This document shows, in pieces, positions 24,401 through 32,910 of a stretch of DNA of 64,000 nucleotides. Under the pieces are notes generated by a model. It was not told the origin of the DNA, searched no databases, and saw nothing but the letters and a program-made list of their open reading frames with translations. Each line of letters begins with the position of its first letter. The stretch's first letter is position 1. Made by a program: the position numbers and the translations under genes. Source of the stretch: Blastocystis hominis. Lineage: Eukaryota; Sar; Bigyra; Opalinata; Blastocystidae. The stretch is taken from assembly GCF_000151665.1 (NCBI RefSeq), contig NW_013171816.1, positions 1,498,204-1,562,203 of the forward strand. Direction: 5' to 3'.

Positions 24401-24556
24401 AACTACTTCTACAAGAATCGCATGTTGGTACCATGTTCTGAATTGCTTGATCGCATCGTGTACGAATTGAAGGACGAAAATGGTGACCCGCTATCGTTCA
24501 TTGGGAACGTGTACCTGCTAATCGGATTCACCGTTTCAGGAGGAAATAATAAATGA
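21429..24556 (+). CDS. Large virion structural protein with repeated beta modules (fibre-like), frameshifted near its end
   Basis: The ATG at 21429 opens 972 residues to TAA at 24345-24347. Modules recur at least three times: IPxGxYxxxEIIAxLN, then F-x-x-Y, then IDFTNAPxIRxILGF, then DITNxxxxIQVYS. The same module forms the 231-residue protein at 24882. The C-terminal continuation seen in that paralogue (ending in a GNVYLLIGFTVSG-like strand) lies in another frame, from about 24344 to TGA at 24554-24556. A single indel therefore truncates the long frame. No signal peptide is evident. A virion fibre or vertex role is inference from repeat structure and location. A hairpin cluster (23927-23988) is inserted in frame. 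Confidence 0.6.
23927..23988. repeat. Double-hairpin unit inside the large structural gene
   Basis: Two abutting perfect hairpins: GGCGGAAC arms (23936-23954, loop TAC) and GGGGCGAC arms (23955-23973, loop AAA). An outer GGGAAGCA/TGCTTCCC pair encloses them. The unit is translated in frame as an Ala/Ser/Gly-rich insertion. Confidence 0.85.
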
Positions 24557-24885
24557 ATCTAGTGTTCAACATTGCTCGAACGTACGAACATGAATTCACA
24601 AGTAACAATCTCATCAAAAGCGACATGGTAATCGACAGAGTGACTATGAAGGGAGAATCGCCTGGCACCTGCCTTGTCCTTGATCGAGTGAACAACATGC
24701 AAGAACGACGACAGTCTCCGTTGGTTGTATTGAACGAGGAGTTTACGGAGAATGCACACATGAACGTCGTGGTACCCAAAAGTCGCAAATGGTCATTCTC
24801 GTTGACCGATAAGACCGGTGCAACGATTGCCTTACCAATGCCGATTACAGTGTGCATTCACTTCCATGTTCTACACAATAAATGA
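24553..24885 (+). CDS. Viral protein of 110 aa, unknown
   Basis: The ATG at 24553 overlaps the TGA of the preceding frame as ATGA, and its own TGA overlaps the next ATG the same way. The start lies in TAAATG. The protein appears beta-rich; no motif is recognised. Its position between two module-bearing structural genes suggests a virion component. That is inference. Confidence 0.6.
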   Translation: MNLVFNIARTYEHEFTSNNLIKSDMVIDRVTMKGESPGTCLVLDRVNNMQERRQSPLVVLNEEFTENAHMNVVVPKSRKWSFSLTDKTGATIALPMPITVCIHFHVLHNK

Positions 24886-25577
24886 GTCATAATCGTGCAC
24901 TACCGGTAAGTGTGATTAACCACAATACAGTAATTCCGAAGAACAACGAACGATACCATGAAACGTTCAACACAGTGATCATGCCTCGTGACCTTGTGTA
25001 CAAGATCACTTCGATTACATGCAAGATCGATACCACTTCTCTCTGGAACATTCGTGCAATGAATGTGGTGAAGGTTCAAATGCTGTCAGGGTTTGAAATG
25101 GTGTACAACGTCGGTCCTGGCTACTACTCGATTACCGAGTTGTGCCGTGCGATAGCCGATTCCATCCAGGTAGACGATGTTAACCGAGCATACTTGAACA
25201 GTGATGTGGCGACCGCTGTTGACCTTAGTGGCGCACCTGATTACACGAGTATCCTCAAGTTGGACAGTGTGGTAAGTGCTTCCACGGTTGCCACGGAACC
25301 TTACGACATCACGAATGGCATGAGTGTGATCCGAGTCTACAGTAGTATCAATGCTCAAACATTCGGTCTGAAGAGTCCGTTGATCGATAACCTGATTCAT
25401 GTATCGATGGGACTGAACAACATGATCACCTGGGACAACCTATCGATCGATGTGATTGAACAATCGAACCTGGACTACATTGATTGGGTGCTGACAGATG
25501 CGAATGACCGTCCAATCTCCTTGAATTCCAATGTGTACATCTCATTCACGATATCTTGTTACACCAAAGTAAAGTAG
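24882..25577 (+). CDS. Single-module paralogue of the large structural protein
   Basis: The 231-residue protein contains one copy of the module repeated in the upstream protein: GPGYYSITEL, VDLSGAPDYTSILKLD, EPYDITNGMSVIRVYSS and a C-terminal strand pair. It starts in TAAATG and overlaps the previous stop by 4 nt. It ends at TAG 25575-25577, where a double hairpin begins at once. It is probably a minor structural or vertex protein. Its alignment to the upstream gene reveals that gene's frameshift. Confidence 0.62.
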   Translation: MSHNRALPVSVINHNTVIPKNNERYHETFNTVIMPRDLVYKITSITCKIDTTSLWNIRAMNVVKVQMLSGFEMVYNVGPGYYSITELCRAIADSIQVDDVNRAYLNSDVATAVDLSGAPDYTSILKLDSVVSASTVATEPYDITNGMSVIRVYSSINAQTFGLKSPLIDNLIHVSMGLNNMITWDNLSIDVIEQSNLDYIDWVLTDANDRPISLNSNVYISFTISCYTKVK

Positions 25578-25618
25578 GGGAGACCGTTGGTCTCCCCGGG
25601 AGGAACTTTGTTCCTCCC
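25577..25618. repeat. Double-hairpin unit between viral genes
   Basis: GGGGAGACC arms with loop GTT (25577-25597) directly followed by GGGAGGAAC arms with loop TTT (25598-25618). Both stems are perfect 9-bp pairs. The unit begins on the last base of the upstream stop codon. Confidence 0.9.
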
Positions 25619-25625
25619 ATAGTAA

Positions 25626-28028
25626 ATGGATGAATACGTTGCTACAATTCCAATCATTCGATTCAAACCACACAAAGTGAAATCGAGAAACATGATGGAC
25701 AAAATGTTGAATCGATATTTCGATAAAGTCGTTGAAAGTGAATTCAATCAACAACGAATGAGGAGCGAACAATGGCGACAGAAGCGAACCTTGTTTGATT
25801 CGTACATGAATCTCTCACCTGCTGAACGTCGTCGTGTATCCGTCTCGGACATGCGTGGATATCAAATGCAGCGAATTGATAATGAGAACGTGCTGTTGTA
25901 CTCATTCGAGGACAACGTGGTCTACAATGCTAAAATTGACAATAAGTTCAACAAGATCATTGTCCAGTCTGTGAATCACAAGTTGTCTGACATGGAGAAA
26001 CGAGCTATCTTTGATAATCCATTTGGATATGAATCTGTATCACCCTATCGTATCCACTACCAGAGATCACAGGTTGGCGATGCACAAATCGTGAATATAA
26101 CTGGTGATGTTGGAGTCAGCATCAACGAAATGAAGAATGCTGCTGATGCCATATCGAATGCAGCTCAACAAATGGGAGAAAGCATCAACACATTTGCTCA
26201 ACAGAATGCAGCGATTATCAATGATTTTGCTGGTCTGCGAGACGATGTGACAGCACAAGGTGATCCAGATCGAGCAGTCCTGCTGTGGAATGACGACAAT
26301 AGTACAGTATATGTTAAAGGTGTGACACACTCTGCGAAACGAGGTGGCCCGAAATACAAAGACTTGGTAGCTGAAGGTCGTGTTGAACGTGGTCGATGGA
26401 TGGTCAAACCCGAAGTACAACCTCTGAATGTAACGAGTGAAATCGTACAACAGATGGATGTGTCGCCCATTATCGCCAAGTTGAATGAAGTGATTGCTGT
26501 GATGAACAGCTTTGATATCCAGGTGAACCTTGGCAATATTTATAATGCAATAGCTTATGTAGCACAACGAATCAATTTCCTGGAAGATAAGGACAAGGGT
26601 TATCCTAAGATGTTAGAATTGTTGGAAGGTGTACAAACAAAATTGACAAATACGAACGATGGAATCAAGTCGTTGAGTGATAAGTATGCTGAAGTGGCAA
26701 CAAGCATTGCAACAGGAGATGACAATTTGATCCAGAAAATTGGTGACTTGGTAAATCAACAGAAGGCTGTGATTGAGGAGAGTAATAGATATCTGCAAGG
26801 AGTCGAAGCTCGTCTCCAAGGAATTGAAAACAAACCTGATCCTCCTGCAATTGCTGATATCCAAGCATTGATTCCAACCCAAAGTGAAATGCGAATCGAT
26901 GGATTGACAGAGTTCATGAAGGCGCAGTACAATGATTTCTTGAAACAATGGCTAGAGCGAAACAGCTTCATTCAGCAATTTGTATCTGCTGAGTTGGCAA
27001 AAGCATATGATGAAATCAACAAACGGTTGGTTGAATCATTCAATACATTCACACCTTTGATTCAAAACGTGTCCAATGAATTGCAGACTACGAATCAGAA
27101 TCTGATAGCTCTTGGTAATGCGGTTGCAGAAGAGGGAAAGGCAACTAGGAAACAACTATTGGATGGTACGAATGCTCTGGGCAACCAATATGAACAAGGA
27201 CAAGCTCAAACAACCAAGTTAATCAAAGATTCTACGGGTGCAATTGTTAATCAACTTGCTGACAATCAGACTAAAACTGGTAACCTGTTGACAAATGGAT
27301 TCAATTCCATGAGTAGCCAACTCACTGACAATCAGACTCAAACTAACAACCTGTTGACAAATGTTGGTAATGCAGTTGTTGATGGACATGCTCAAACTGG
27401 TCAGCTGATTACTACAATGAGTAATCATTTTGCTGATACTCAACTGTCCCGGGATCAATTATATCAACAATTGTATCAGCAGAATATGAGAGGAATCCAG
27501 AACTTAATGGATGCCATTTGGCAATCATATGAATATTTCCGGAATCAGCCACAAATTCAACCTGTGATTGTACTGGACGGTCGTCAATCTGAAAGTGTAA
27601 ATGCTAGTTTCACACCTCAAGCAATCGATCAAGTGAATCGAGCTGCAGCCTTGATTGACGCGTATGAAAGTAAAGATTCTAATTCCACCAAGGAAAGTTG
27701 GGAAAGCGATGATACTCGCGAAGATTTCATTGCTTTCTCAAGTTTGCTTGCTCGCAATTTCAACAATCCTGTTTTCGCTCAATTCGCAAATGACCTTGGA
27801 TTCTCACGTCTCTTCAGGGCTTATCGTGATCGAAATGAAGACCCCGAACTGATGAGTTTCTTCATACGAGTAGCTAATAGTAAGGATCTAACTCCTGATT
27901 ATTTGGACTACATGAAAAACAAGATCAAACGGTTTGCTGTCAATGTAGATCAACAATTCGAGCAATATCTGCAAAATACGTACAACACGATCAAGGATAT
28001 GTTCATTACACAGGGTTTCAATGGCTAA
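25626..28028 (+). CDS. Long helical/coiled-coil virion protein (800 aa), fibre- or tape-measure-like
   Basis: It starts in TAAATG just after the double hairpin. The N-terminus is basic. Residues 150-620 are almost entirely Gln/Asn/Leu-rich heptad-like helix, with repeats such as QLTDNQTQTNNLLTN around residues 535-590. A globular C-terminal part follows. No enzyme motif or membrane segment is seen. Position and size suggest a rod-like structural protein. I do not recognise a specific family. It ends with TAA about 40 nt before the next start, with TTTTCACTTTG in between. Confidence 0.6.
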   Translation: MDEYVATIPIIRFKPHKVKSRNMMDKMLNRYFDKVVESEFNQQRMRSEQWRQKRTLFDSYMNLSPAERRRVSVSDMRGYQMQRIDNENVLLYSFEDNVVYNAKIDNKFNKIIVQSVNHKLSDMEKRAIFDNPFGYESVSPYRIHYQRSQVGDAQIVNITGDVGVSINEMKNAADAISNAAQQMGESINTFAQQNAAIINDFAGLRDDVTAQGDPDRAVLLWNDDNSTVYVKGVTHSAKRGGPKYKDLVAEGRVERGRWMVKPEVQPLNVTSEIVQQMDVSPIIAKLNEVIAVMNSFDIQVNLGNIYNAIAYVAQRINFLEDKDKGYPKMLELLEGVQTKLTNTNDGIKSLSDKYAEVATSIATGDDNLIQKIGDLVNQQKAVIEESNRYLQGVEARLQGIENKPDPPAIADIQALIPTQSEMRIDGLTEFMKAQYNDFLKQWLERNSFIQQFVSAELAKAYDEINKRLVESFNTFTPLIQNVSNELQTTNQNLIALGNAVAEEGKATRKQLLDGTNALGNQYEQGQAQTTKLIKDSTGAIVNQLADNQTKTGNLLTNGFNSMSSQLTDNQTQTNNLLTNVGNAVVDGHAQTGQLITTMSNHFADTQLSRDQLYQQLYQQNMRGIQNLMDAIWQSYEYFRNQPQIQPVIVLDGRQSESVNASFTPQAIDQVNRAAALIDAYESKDSNSTKESWESDDTREDFIAFSSLLARNFNNPVFAQFANDLGFSRLFRAYRDRNEDPELMSFFIRVANSKDLTPDYLDYMKNKIKRFAVNVDQQFEQYLQNTYNTIKDMFITQGFNG

Positions 28029-28068
28029 TGAATATATCTTTGATCTTCTTTTCACTTTGTAGGCATAA

Positions 28069-29050
28069 ATGGCAATTCCATTCACTGTTGATATATCTGC
28101 CTTCTATGGCGAACCCGATTTTCGAGAACAGGATAGTGGAACGATCGTGGATCGACGCAAGACATTGAATCTTCACAAGGAACTCGAAACACCAGTAAAC
28201 AACACACCAAAGAGAGCCAAGAAACGAGGGGCGACGAAGCGAGCTCCAGCGAAAAGTGCAGGTGCCATTGGCTTCAAGGACACCGGTGGAGCCATTGGCT
28301 TCAAGGAAGGTGGCGCATGTAAACCCGGAGGAGCACTAGCCTTCAATGAAGCACAATTGATGAACGAGCTATACCGGACTCAAGAAAGGCGGAGCACTTG
28401 GTACTCTTGCTGCCACGATCATCCCGGCACTCATTCAGATGGCTCCACAGATCATCTCGAGTCTCAAAGAGCTAGTGAAGGGTAAGGAGGGTGGCGCGCT
28501 GAAATTCGGTGGTGCTTCTGCTGTGTTCCTCAATGGAATCAACCCATCCGACTACGACGATGTGTTGAAGACCATGAAAGCCATTGAACGACAAAGTAAA
28601 AACATCGAAGTCCGAGGTGGAGCAATGTACGCCGGTTCCAGTCGTGTTGGCACGTTCTTCAAGAATGCCTGGAACAAGATCAAAGGTTGGTACGACAACA
28701 ATGCCGACAAGTTAAAACCCATCACCGATATCCTGGTCAATGCTGGCACGAATGCCGCGAACAACGCGATCAACAAGGGTGTGAACTATGTATCCCAGAA
28801 GACAGGATCGGATACTGTGAAACAGATCGCGAACGTGGTGGGTGACATGGCAAAGGGTACGGTGAGCGATGTGGCAAACCAGATTCAGGGAAAGGAAAGC
28901 AAAGCCGGCACTGGCTACGACATTTCGGACCTTTCGGACGAGGTGAACGCAATGGCAGTCCCGGCGAAAAAAAAGAATCGCATCCTCACAGCCCTTCCAC
29001 AGAACGAGAACAAGATAGAGAAGTCAGTGATCCGAAGGAGAGTCTATTGA
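28069..29050 (+). pseudogene. Gly-rich pX/pVI-like core or membrane-lytic protein, frameshifted
   Basis: The frame opened by TAAATG at 28069 encodes 138 residues: a basic middle (KRAKKRGATKRAP), then Gly-Ala repeats (GAIGFK). It leaves the conserved path near nt 28365-28385. The other frame continues with KKGGALGTLAATIIPALIQM and more GGALKFGG motifs to TGA at 29048-29050. Together they form one protein of about 325 residues with a hydrophobic segment flanked by Gly-rich, basic stretches. This resembles adenovirus pX/pVI-type minor core proteins of Mavericks. One indel separates the halves. The downstream frame could still start at 28439, so partial function is possible. Confidence 0.62.
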
Positions 29051-29070
29051 GTCTCTACACCCACGGCTAC

Positions 29071-29460
29071 ATGAATGTGGATGCTGAACCAATGACTTTC
29101 GATGAAGTCCGTTCCTTGGCCAAGCAACTCGAGATACCCGACTTCGATGTGATGGAATTGGGCAAGTACAAGTCCTTGGCCAGGAAGTACAAAGAACCAG
29201 CGAATTGCATCATCTGGATACCCTTTGAAGACGGAGGAAGCCTCGGCCACTTCGTGTCTTGCTTCCGTGAACCCGATGGCACGCTGAACTACCAGGACAG
29301 CTTTGGCGAGATGAATGACTTCCCGCTGGCAGGTACGAACCGTGTATTCCGTGTGAACAAAGTGAAATACCAGTCGATCTTTGCCAACAACTGTGGCTAC
29401 CTGGCACTTCTACACTTGTACACACACGACGCTGTTGACCCGGCTATCCAGAGGTTGTAA
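29071..29460 (+). CDS. Adenain-like (C5/Ulp1-fold) maturation cysteine protease
   Basis: It cleaves virion precursors during capsid maturation. From the ATG at 29071 the protein has 129 residues. The catalytic order matches adenain: His60 in SLGHFVS, Asp76 in NYQDSFG, Gln101 before the nucleophile, and Cys108 in NNCGYLALLHLY. The length is short, as expected of a minimal protease domain. The upstream frame is open to 29047, but no ATG lies there. It follows the core protein directly, and a TTTCACTTTGG motif lies 20 nt beyond the stop. The triad is complete, so this gene may be intact. Confidence 0.85.
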   Translation: MNVDAEPMTFDEVRSLAKQLEIPDFDVMELGKYKSLARKYKEPANCIIWIPFEDGGSLGHFVSCFREPDGTLNYQDSFGEMNDFPLAGTNRVFRVNKVKYQSIFANNCGYLALLHLYTHDAVDPAIQRL

Positions 29461-29497
29461 GGGAGTCTTCGTCGTCCCTATTTCACTTTGGTCATCC

Positions 29498-30881
29498 CTA
29501 TGTCAAGTCGTACTTGGAACGCAATCCTTTGCCTTTCTTCTGCTTTGGGACGACTCTATCACTCGGAGCCTTGGGAAGTGTAGCTTCCTTGGGGAGCTTC
29601 GCTCCCCCTACCTCCCAGTTCTGCGTTCCATCCCTCGGTTTCTGTACGAACTGGAATTCCTTCGTGTTGATGGCTTTACTGTAGTCCTGTGGTTTGATTT
29701 CAACGGCCTCTTTGATGTCCAAGAGATTGTAAGTGCGTGCCTTATTCACTTTGGTTTGCGTGGTCTTCTGTCGTCCTAGTTCCTGCTCGAGTTGCTGCAC
29801 TTGTCGTTGCTTCTCTTCCACTTCCTTCCTCTTTCGTTCATCACTCAATGCCTTCGGTAACTTCGATCGCATCTTGTTGATTGCTTGTTGTTTGCTACTC
29901 AGTTCGTATGGAACGTACTCGACCAACGAATCGTCGTCCAGGTAGTACCATCGTGTGTGCATGCCCATCTGGATATCACGAAGTATCTCGGACAGATTGG
30001 ACGGCGGAGGGATTTTCATTTTGCGCCATAAATCCTCGCGTCCAAGGATGTCATAGTACAAGAAGATTCGAGTGGCGTTATCCAGAATCTTGTTGCTCAA
30101 TCGAGAGAATCCTTGGAATGCAATGAAGCAACTGGTCTTTCGATGTCGACTCATGCAAGCCATGGTGTCCATGAAGTTCACCACCCAATGAATCGTTCGG
30201 CTTCGTGTACAGGTCGTCGAAGATGTAGATGGACGGATATGTGGTGTCATTGTAGATCGCCACACTTGATCCATCGTCATTCAATTGTTTGTACGCGACG
30301 TCCTCGCTATCCGTGAATTCAGGGCGTACTTCTCTGTCAGTGTTGATCCATTGTGTCTTGATGCCTGCTTTGTTGGCGACATGTTTGAGCACTTGTGGAC
30401 ACTTGTTTTCATAGCTCACCTTTCCCATGAAGAAGCAGATCTTGTCGAACGAATGAGGTATCTCGTAGCACAACTGATTGATGAGGAACGACTTGCCAGA
30501 CTTGGAAGGAGCAATGATGAGCGTGAATTGATTGAGGAATGTGTCCTGGCAATCAAGTTCCCAATCGAACTTCATAATGCCCATGCTTTCCTTGTTCTGT
30601 CGAAGATCCTGCAATTGCTCGTCAATGGTTTGCTCTGGCTGGATATAGTCGGCTAGTTCTCGCAGTATTTTGGCATATTGCTTGCTCTTCTCTTCATCAG
30701 TTTCATTCTCCATCCGTTGTTTGATGGTATCCTGCATTACTTCGGCTTGATTGAGCGTATTCTCTGTTCTTCTTGTCAATCGTTTGTTGTTATACGGACA
30801 TCGATGGTTGAGTCGTCTTATTCGATTCTTAATGGCGAGCAATGTTGTATCAATGTTGGGAATGTATGGGGATTCTTCCAT
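29498..30881 (-). pseudogene. A32-type packaging ATPase (FtsK/HerA family), frameshifted
   Basis: It pumps DNA into capsids by ATP hydrolysis. The frame from 30881 (TAAATG start) holds Walker A APSKSGKS (residues 124-131) and Walker B IYIFDDLY (about 217-224). Near nt 30185-30200 the conserved sequence moves to another frame, which continues HWVVNFMDTMACMSRHRKTSCF, the arginine-bearing sensor region, and a helical, Lys/Gln-rich tail to TGA at 29498. One indel thus splits the gene between Walker B and the sensor. It is convergent with the protease. A small hairpin (GGGGAGC arms, 29591-29607) lies in the tail. Confidence 0.82.
29591..29607. repeat. Hairpin inside the ATPase tail
   Basis: GGGGAGC arms with loop TTC, preceded by a weaker GGAAG/CTTCC pair at 29574-29588. 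The layout resembles the other double-hairpin units. Confidence 0.65.
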
Positions 30882-30997
30882 TTATTCATGGAGGCAACAA
30901 AGTTGCCTCGGGAGGAAGCGTAGCTTCCTCCCTCTATGGCAACCACAACCACGATAGCCAAAGTGAAAAAGGTAGTCACAGCAACCACGGTAGCCAT
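30818..30997 (-). CDS. Small single-pass membrane protein overlapping the ATPase start
   Basis: It encodes 59 residues from an ATG in TAAATG, where TAA is the stop of the upstream 181-residue gene. The N-terminus is one hydrophobic helix (VVAVTTFFTLAIVVVVAI). The tail is encoded partly by a double hairpin (30891-30932) and overlaps the ATPase start in another frame. A coding role is plausible because of the start context and the membrane helix, but the overlap and hairpin lower confidence. Confidence 0.42.
   Translation of the reverse strand: MATVVAVTTFFTLAIVVVVAIEGGSYASSRGNFVASMNKWKNPHTFPTLIQHCSPLRIE
30891..30932. repeat. Double-hairpin unit near the ATPase start
   Basis: GAGGCAAC arms with loop AAA (30891-30909), then GGGAGGAAGC arms with loop GTA (30910-30932). 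Both stems are perfect. Layout and second-arm sequence match the unit at 25577-25618. Confidence 0.9.
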
Positions 30998-31543
30998 TTA
31001 CAGGAAATCGCAATCGAAGACACTATTCTTATCCTTGATCTTGATTTGCGTTGCTGTGAGAGTTGTGTACGAGAACTCGGTGATATTGCCGTCCTTGTCT
31101 TCCTTCATGAACTCCTTGCTCTCCCCGGTTACCACAAGATCGATCGTTGCATCCTTGTATTCGCGAAGATCGGTACAGGGCACATTTCGCAGATCGATCT
31201 TGATAGGTTTCTTGTCGTTATTCACGATCTTCGTGTTCGGACTCAATTTCACTTTGAACTGGATCTCGCCATCGTATTCGCTGTAAGGGTGATTTTCTCT
31301 CTTCGTCTCATCGAGGATTCTTTTGAACTCTTCCGATTGCTCATTGGGCAGTGTGATAGAGAAAGTGTTGAGCAGTTTCTTCTTGTCTGTTTCGAACTTC
31401 GAGTTGTCACCCACGAAAACAATCGTAGCATCGGTGATCTTGCAGACATACTTAGCCGATTCGCCATCTCTCTTGAATCCAGTCGAGGTGAGAGAAATGT
31501 TAGAAGTGTTGAAAAGATCGAAAACCTGAATCTTGTTGTTCAT
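30998..31543 (-). CDS. Viral protein of 181 aa, probably structural (minor capsid candidate)
   Basis: It lies directly downstream of the capsid gene, the place where polintoviruses usually carry the penton/minor capsid gene. The sequence is beta-rich (ISLTSTGF, IQFKVKLSP, IDLVVTG) with no enzyme motif. The start ATG follows TATAAATAGAT, a TATA-like element. It ends TAA, fused to the next ATG. The penton assignment is inference from position only. Confidence 0.55.
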   Translation of the reverse strand: MNNKIQVFDLFNTSNISLTSTGFKRDGESAKYVCKITDATIVFVGDNSKFETDKKKLLNTFSITLPNEQSEEFKRILDETKRENHPYSEYDGEIQFKVKLSPNTKIVNNDKKPIKIDLRNVPCTDLREYKDATIDLVVTGESKEFMKEDKDGNITEFSYTTLTATQIKIKDKNSVFDCDFL

Positions 31544-31582
31544 ATCTATTTATATTTACGTTTTGAAATCTTTAAGTACCAC

Positions 31583-32872
31583 TTAGGCGTTTACCGTGTT
31601 AGCACGGATCATGATGAGGTGCATCTGAGTCGTCGCTGCAACCTCGTCTTCCAACTCGATTTCAAACTGGATCTGATTCGATGCTCGCATCGGGAACCAC
31701 TCGGCTAACGGGAAGGCAAAGATTCGGAACTGATTCAACCACGTCTTGTACGTCAACAGCGTGTCGTACTCGTCGGAACGACTATTGCAAAGATAGTCCA
31801 TCCATTCGAAGAACGTGTGATCAATTCCATCAGGTGTGTTCGTGTTGTCCACATTGATGATACGCTTCTGTTCACCAGCGATGTTCAATGAGATACGTTT
31901 GAATCGAATGTCCTTGAGTGTCGAGAAATCGCCATTGTCGTCCGTGAACATCATGAACATCATCTTGACGGGGAAGTTGACCAGCACACGATCATCGATG
32001 AAGTTCTGGCCAGTAGGAATACGGAATGTCTTGGTCATGATCTGATTCTTCACCAACTGAGTGTCTTCAGGATCGAAGGTCGAATCATCGCTCGTCTTGT
32101 AACTGTGATACCAAAGCGTGCATGTATCGAAGTACACACCGGTGAAAGCCGTGGCTGATGGAACAGCGTCCGGACTTGTAGCGGTATTGATTTTGCCAGC
32201 ATCGATGTAGAAGTATGCATCGTCGTTCGTGGGATAGATCTGAGCATCCATCTGCGTGAGATTGATGAATCGTTCCTGAGAACAACCTTCGAAGATGTCT
32301 GCAAAGTTCACATTGATCGTCGTGTACGCCGTGGTCGATCCAGGTGGCTGTACGAACTTGAGCATGTTGTAGAATAACTTGCCGCCATAAGGTCGACCCA
32401 GGATGGCCGCAGTTCTCGCGGTTTTATCGGTTGTATCGTAGTCACGGTCATCGTAGTAGATGTAGGACAGTTCCTTCAATCCTTCATTCACCACATTGTT
32501 GTGCTTGTTGTCCGTGAGCGCATTCAAGAGTGACCGGATCTGGCCGATGTTCTCATTGTCAGCACTCAGAGGCAAGGACGCCAGGTTCTCACCATTCCAA
32601 TAGGTGTACGTGACCTTCGTGTTGTTTACAATGCCCGACATGTTCTTCTTCACCGGAACATAGATATCCTTCGACGAACTGCCTGCATTATTTGCCAACC
32701 CGGTGATCTTGAGCTTGAAAGTCATTCGTGACTTGTACAGATTGAAGTACACGTCATCACCGGATGGAGCGATCGTCCAATTGATCACATCGGTCGACTT
32801 GATGTTATTGGACTGATTGCTGAACACAATCTGCGATTCGTAGTTATGCACAGGAGGAATTGTAGTAGCCAT
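31583..32872 (-). CDS. Probable double-jelly-roll major capsid protein
   Basis: The 429-residue protein begins with a hydrophilic arm. Then comes a block typical of double-jelly-roll capsid proteins: TIAPSGDDVYFNLYKSRMTF, then VPVKKNMSGIVNNTKV, then GQIRSLLNALTDN and a YYDD loop. A C-terminal jelly-roll ends in IQFEIELEDEV and a short tail. Length is near the lower end for the family. The frame is intact. It starts in TAAATG on the minus strand, 38 nt from the divergent fibre gene. Fold assignment is from pattern and genome context, not from a structure search. Confidence 0.68.
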   Translation of the reverse strand: MATTIPPVHNYESQIVFSNQSNNIKSTDVINWTIAPSGDDVYFNLYKSRMTFKLKITGLANNAGSSSKDIYVPVKKNMSGIVNNTKVTYTYWNGENLASLPLSADNENIGQIRSLLNALTDNKHNNVVNEGLKELSYIYYDDRDYDTTDKTARTAAILGRPYGGKLFYNMLKFVQPPGSTTAYTTINVNFADIFEGCSQERFINLTQMDAQIYPTNDDAYFYIDAGKINTATSPDAVPSATAFTGVYFDTCTLWYHSYKTSDDSTFDPEDTQLVKNQIMTKTFRIPTGQNFIDDRVLVNFPVKMMFMMFTDDNGDFSTLKDIRFKRISLNIAGEQKRIINVDNTNTPDGIDHTFFEWMDYLCNSRSDEYDTLLTYKTWLNQFRIFAFPLAEWFPMRASNQIQFEIELEDEVAATTQMHLIMIRANTVNA

Positions 32873-32910
32873 TTATTACTACGAGGAAAAAATAATTTCC
32901 CCTGTAGTAA

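Noticed and set aside
24330-24560. Programmed ribosomal frameshift in the large structural gene
   Set aside because: No slippery heptamer at the junction, and three other genes also carry indels; decay or sequencing error is simpler.
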